Shown one piece after another: positions 7,236 to 8,718 of a DNA stretch of 8,718 nucleotides. Made by a program: the position numbers and the translations under genes. The stretch is taken from the NCBI GenBank assembly GCA_002345215.1, contig DDVH01000032.1, forward strand, positions 1 through 8,718, given 5' to 3'. Below the pieces are notes generated by a model. The model saw only the letters and a program-made list of their open reading frames with translations, was not told where the DNA came from and made no database searches. The stretch comes from Anaerolineales bacterium UBA2317 (GTDB lineage: Bacteria > Chloroflexota > Anaerolineae > Anaerolineales > Villigracilaceae). The number at the start of each line of letters is the position of its first letter. Position 1 is the stretch's first letter.

Positions 7236-7746
7236 TGAACAACTCAACGAATATGTAGATAACGAAACCAACGAACGTGAGCAAATTGAATTGCATTTGC
7301 ATTTATGTGATGAATGTTCTAAAAGATTTTCTGATTTACAAAATTTATTTTTGGAATTGGATTCATTACCTGATTTGCAATTAACTCGTGACCTATCCAC
7401 ACGCTTCATTTCTTCGGGAGGTTTGATTCAGCAACCTCCACGTTGGCTCACGCTGACAGTTTTTGCACAAGCCGCACTCGCTTTGATTGCATTGATAATT
7501 TCAATTCCAGTTATCACAACCTATATCCCACAAATTGATACGAATTCATTAATGACTCCATTATTTGAAATTCAATCACTATGGAACACATGGCTTGATT
7601 CACTTTCGACTCTACAACTACCAACGATTCCCGAATTCCCAATTCCCATTATTGAAATGTCAAGTTTGTTACTCGCACTCGCAGGCATTTTCGTATTATG
7701 GATTTTAGGAAATGGATTGTTATTGAGAAATCAAATTCGACGATAA
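7222..7746 (+). CDS. Membrane-bound zinc-finger anti-sigma factor, 174 aa
   Basis: The N-terminal domain carries the zinc-binding anti-sigma signature H-x3-C-x2-C as His25, Cys29 and Cys32, in the usual position after a short helix (LTDEQLNEYVDNE). Hydrophobic segments at about 75-101 and 143-168 predict two membrane helices, with roughly 40 Pro-rich residues between them that would lie outside. The cytosolic domain should bind and hold the sigma factor encoded just upstream. The start overlaps the sigma gene by 14 bases, and GGAG (7211-7214) lies 7 bases before the ATG. The external loop is a possible sensor, but no sensor or protease-cleavage motif can be named. Repeat copy 2 begins at the base after its stop. 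Confidence 0.9.
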   Translation: MHLTDEQLNEYVDNETNEREQIELHLHLCDECSKRFSDLQNLFLELDSLPDLQLTRDLSTRFISSGGLIQQPPRWLTLTVFAQAALALIALIISIPVITTYIPQIDTNSLMTPLFEIQSLWNTWLDSLSTLQLPTIPEFPIPIIEMSSLLLALAGIFVLWILGNGLLLRNQIRR

Positions 7747-7820
7747 ACGGTGGTCGAGTAGGCGGCGGGTCTCGATACGGACTTCGTCCTACTCGACCAG
7801 CGCCGCCGTATCGAGACCAC
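7747..7820 (+). repeat. Composite palindromic (REP-like) repeat, copy 2
   Basis: This 74-base element lies in opposite orientation to the copy at 2885-2957. The arms are A TGGTCGAGTA (7751-7760), C GGCGGCG (7761-7767) and B GGTCTCGATAC (7768-7778), then a hairpin GGAC, TTC, GTCC (7779-7789). Perfect complements of A (7790-7799), C (7801-7807) and B (7808-7818) follow in the same order. ATAA flanks it on both sides (7743-7746 and 7821-7824). It lies inside the sigma operon, between the anti-sigma stop and the next Shine-Dalgarno, where its RNA structure could affect mRNA stability or expression of the distal gene, as REP elements do in enterobacteria (inference). Confidence 0.88.
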
Positions 7821-7841
7821 ATAAATAATAGGAGACCACAC

Positions 7842-8339
7842 ATGACCGAACTTTTTCGTAACATTTTCTTCGTAATCGCATTGACAATTACATTGTCGTC
7901 ATATTTTCTCGTCATCAATGCCTTATTCACAAACCGCGTGAGCAAAACACAACATGTGATTAATCAAACGCCAGGTCGTTCGTTCGGTTTGGGGTTGGTC
8001 AACGCTTTATTTTTTGGTGCCATTGGAATCTTCCTATTGATATTGATTGATGGCAATTCCAATCGTGTTCCTCCCATATTGCGCGTGATTTTGCTTTTCC
8101 CAACAATTATCGTGTGGACGTTTTTAATTTCGTTGGTATCTATCGGTCTAACAAGCATGGTCAAAGTGTTGAGCGAAAGAATCTTTCCAGATTTAACTTC
8201 ATGGAAGCAAATCGTCTGGGGTTCAGCAGTTTTATGTTTTGCTTGTGCCTTGCCATTGGTCGGTTGGTTTTTGTTAATTCCATGTATCTTGTTTATTGGA
8301 ATCGGCGCGGCAATATTGGGAATTGTGCAAAAAAACTAA
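7842..8339 (+). CDS. Small polytopic membrane protein, sigma operon member, 165 aa
   Basis: Hydrophobic stretches at about 6-29, 48-70, 78-105 and 126-160 predict four membrane helices, the last possibly a broken pair around the PLVGW turn (138-142). Short polar loops connect them, and there is no signal peptide or soluble domain. The layout (a basic NRVSKTQ segment and TPGRSF after helix 1, PLVGW near the end, then a glycine-rich GIGAAILG helix) resembles the membrane domain found in or beside bactofilin-like proteins; that link is from memory and tentative. AGGAG lies at 7830-7834, 7 bases before the ATG at 7842. A longer frame from 7698 would translate the repeat and is not credible. It is probably co-transcribed with the sigma and anti-sigma genes. 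It resembles the product begun at 8497. Function unknown. Confidence 0.85.
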   Translation: MTELFRNIFFVIALTITLSSYFLVINALFTNRVSKTQHVINQTPGRSFGLGLVNALFFGAIGIFLLILIDGNSNRVPPILRVILLFPTIIVWTFLISLVSIGLTSMVKVLSERIFPDLTSWKQIVWGSAVLCFACALPLVGWFLLIPCILFIGIGAAILGIVQKN

Positions 8340-8349
8340 ATTAGGAATC

Positions 8350-8370
8350 TTTCCTCTTTCTTCTTTCACT
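8350..8370 (+). repeat. Heptamer tandem repeat (TTTCYTC-type, three units)
   Basis: Three seven-base units, TTTCCTC, TTTCTTC and TTTCACT, lie between the stop of the 165-aa membrane protein and its terminator. On the minus strand they read as GA-rich heptamers close to those at 6604-6625. Confidence 0.55.
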
Positions 8371-8371
8371 T

Positions 8372-8401
8372 AAGACGCGCTCGCCCCGCGTCTTTTTTTT
8401 T
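8372..8401 (+). terminator. Rho-independent terminator ending the sigma operon
   Basis: An 8-bp GC-rich perfect stem (8372-8379 with 8387-8394) with a 7-base loop runs into nine consecutive T (8393-8401). It lies 33 bases after the stop of the 165-aa membrane protein gene and separates that operon from the next promoter. Confidence 0.92.
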
Positions 8402-8402
8402 A

Positions 8403-8437
8403 CTGTTCTCTATTCACTATTCTCTGCTCTCTTCTCT
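8403..8437 (+). repeat. Heptamer tandem repeat (CTATTCT-type, five units)
   Basis: Five seven-base units, CTGTTCT, CTATTCA, CTATTCT, CTGCTCT and CTTCTCT, run directly up to the -35 box at 8438. Each unit begins CT with no gaps. It resembles the short tandemly repeated heptamers known from cyanobacteria in size and style only. Confidence 0.7.
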
Positions 8438-8466
8438 GCAACTTTTTCCCCACCATCCCTGTATCC
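8438..8466 (+). promoter_or_regulatory. Candidate ECF-type promoter of the right-edge gene
   Basis: GCAACTT (8438-8444), 16 bases, then GTATCC (8461-8466). Both boxes and the spacing match the promoter upstream of the sigma gene, and CCT precedes GTAT in both. The expected start near 8473 leaves a leader of about 25 bases containing AAAGGA (8484-8489) before the ATG at 8497. This suggests the gene is a target of the same sigma factor. Confidence 0.55.
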
Positions 8467-8496
8467 CTTATATCAAACAAACGAAAGGAAATTCCT

Positions 8497-8718
8497 ATGG
8501 CAGACATCTCCGCCATCTTCTTTCATCTCTCTTAATCATCGGGGTTGCTTTCCCTGCAATGCTCACGGCTTGGTGGCTTACTATTTCCATCACTTATTTC
8601 ACGCGCACAAACTCGTGTGGAAAAAACTCCTTGGGCTACATTTTGGATGGGATTAATCACCTTGATTGCTTTCGTCGCCCCCATCATTATCCTCTTCGCG
8701 CTTCCCTTCGGACCTGCG
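8497..8718 (+). pseudogene. Frameshifted 5' part of a membrane protein gene, paralogue of the 165-aa protein; runs off the window
   Basis: The ATG at 8497 has AAAGGA 7 bases upstream, but its frame stops at TAA 8533-8535 after 12 codons (MADISAIFFHLS). From about 8529 a membrane-helix sequence, LLIIGVAFPAMLTAWWL, continues in the frame one base earlier, up to about 8579. From 8581 to the edge the original frame resumes with LFPSLISRAQTRVEKTPW and a long hydrophobic stretch. One missing base near 8521-8528 and one extra base near 8580 would restore a single protein of about 74 visible residues. It then aligns with the 165-aa protein: LFTNRVSKTQHVINQTPGRSF against LFPSLISRAQTRVEKTPWATF. Either two nearby sequencing or assembly indels, or a real pseudogene; the window cannot decide. 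Confidence 0.6.

Noticed and set aside
2885..7820. The two repeat copies as a CRISPR or as ends of a 4.9-kb transposon
   Set aside because: There are no spacers or cas genes, and the intervening genes include no transposase or recombinase; the copies look like independent interspersed elements.
7698..7841. Longer N-terminus for the 165-aa membrane protein starting at 7698
   Set aside because: It overlaps the anti-sigma gene and reads through repeat copy 2; the ATG at 7842 has its own ribosome site.
8497..8535. Twelve-codon ORF as a regulatory leader peptide
   Set aside because: The following sequence continues the same membrane protein in shifted frames and aligns with the paralogue, so a frameshifted gene is simpler; no attenuator hairpin was seen.

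Overview
The window looks like a piece of an AT-rich bacterial chromosome, most likely from the Chloroflexota (Anaerolineae-like). This is inferred from the style of the proteins: Thr/Pro-rich linkers in front of TolB-like beta-propellers, a 4-helix membrane protein that recurs next to sigma/anti-sigma pairs, and a TGGTCGAGTA / GTATCGAGACC palindromic repeat. No rRNA, tRNA, CRISPR array, transposase or phage gene was seen. The taxonomic call is an inference and was not tested by any search.

Layout. (1) 2-673: the 3' part of a pterin-dependent aromatic amino acid hydroxylase, open at the left edge and closed by a strong terminator (706-740). (2) 798-2882: a 694-residue cytosolic protein of unknown function. 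(3) 2885-2957: copy 1 of a composite palindromic repeat, filling the whole gap before the next gene. (4) 2961-4022: a membrane-anchored TolB/PD40 beta-propeller, convergent across a bidirectional terminator (4023-4053) with (5) a small secreted six-cysteine protein on the minus strand (4074-4646). (6) 4814-6595: a lipoprotein with a degenerate propeller and a C-terminal beta domain, divergent from (5). (7) 6699-8339: an apparent operon of ECF sigma factor, overlapping zinc-finger anti-sigma factor, repeat copy 2, and a small polytopic membrane protein, ended by a terminator (8372-8401). (8) 8497 to the right edge: the start of a second membrane protein of the same kind, carrying two compensating frameshifts and cut by the window end.

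How they work together. Genes (4)-(6) look like envelope or secreted functions. Genes (7)-(8) look like an envelope-responsive regulatory unit. A membrane-bound zinc-finger anti-sigma would hold the ECF factor. The sigma gene and the gene at 8497 are preceded by the same promoter-like pattern (GCAACTT, 16 bases, GTAT), which suggests autoregulation plus a neighbouring target. The repeat sits inside this operon and also before the propeller gene. Its two copies differ mainly by three compensating base-pair changes in a small hairpin, which is good evidence that structure is selected.

I did not find a clearly new multi-gene system. The best candidates for follow-up are the sigma/anti-sigma/paired membrane protein module with its shared promoter, the composite repeat, and the hydroxylase with an insertion in its catalytic domain.
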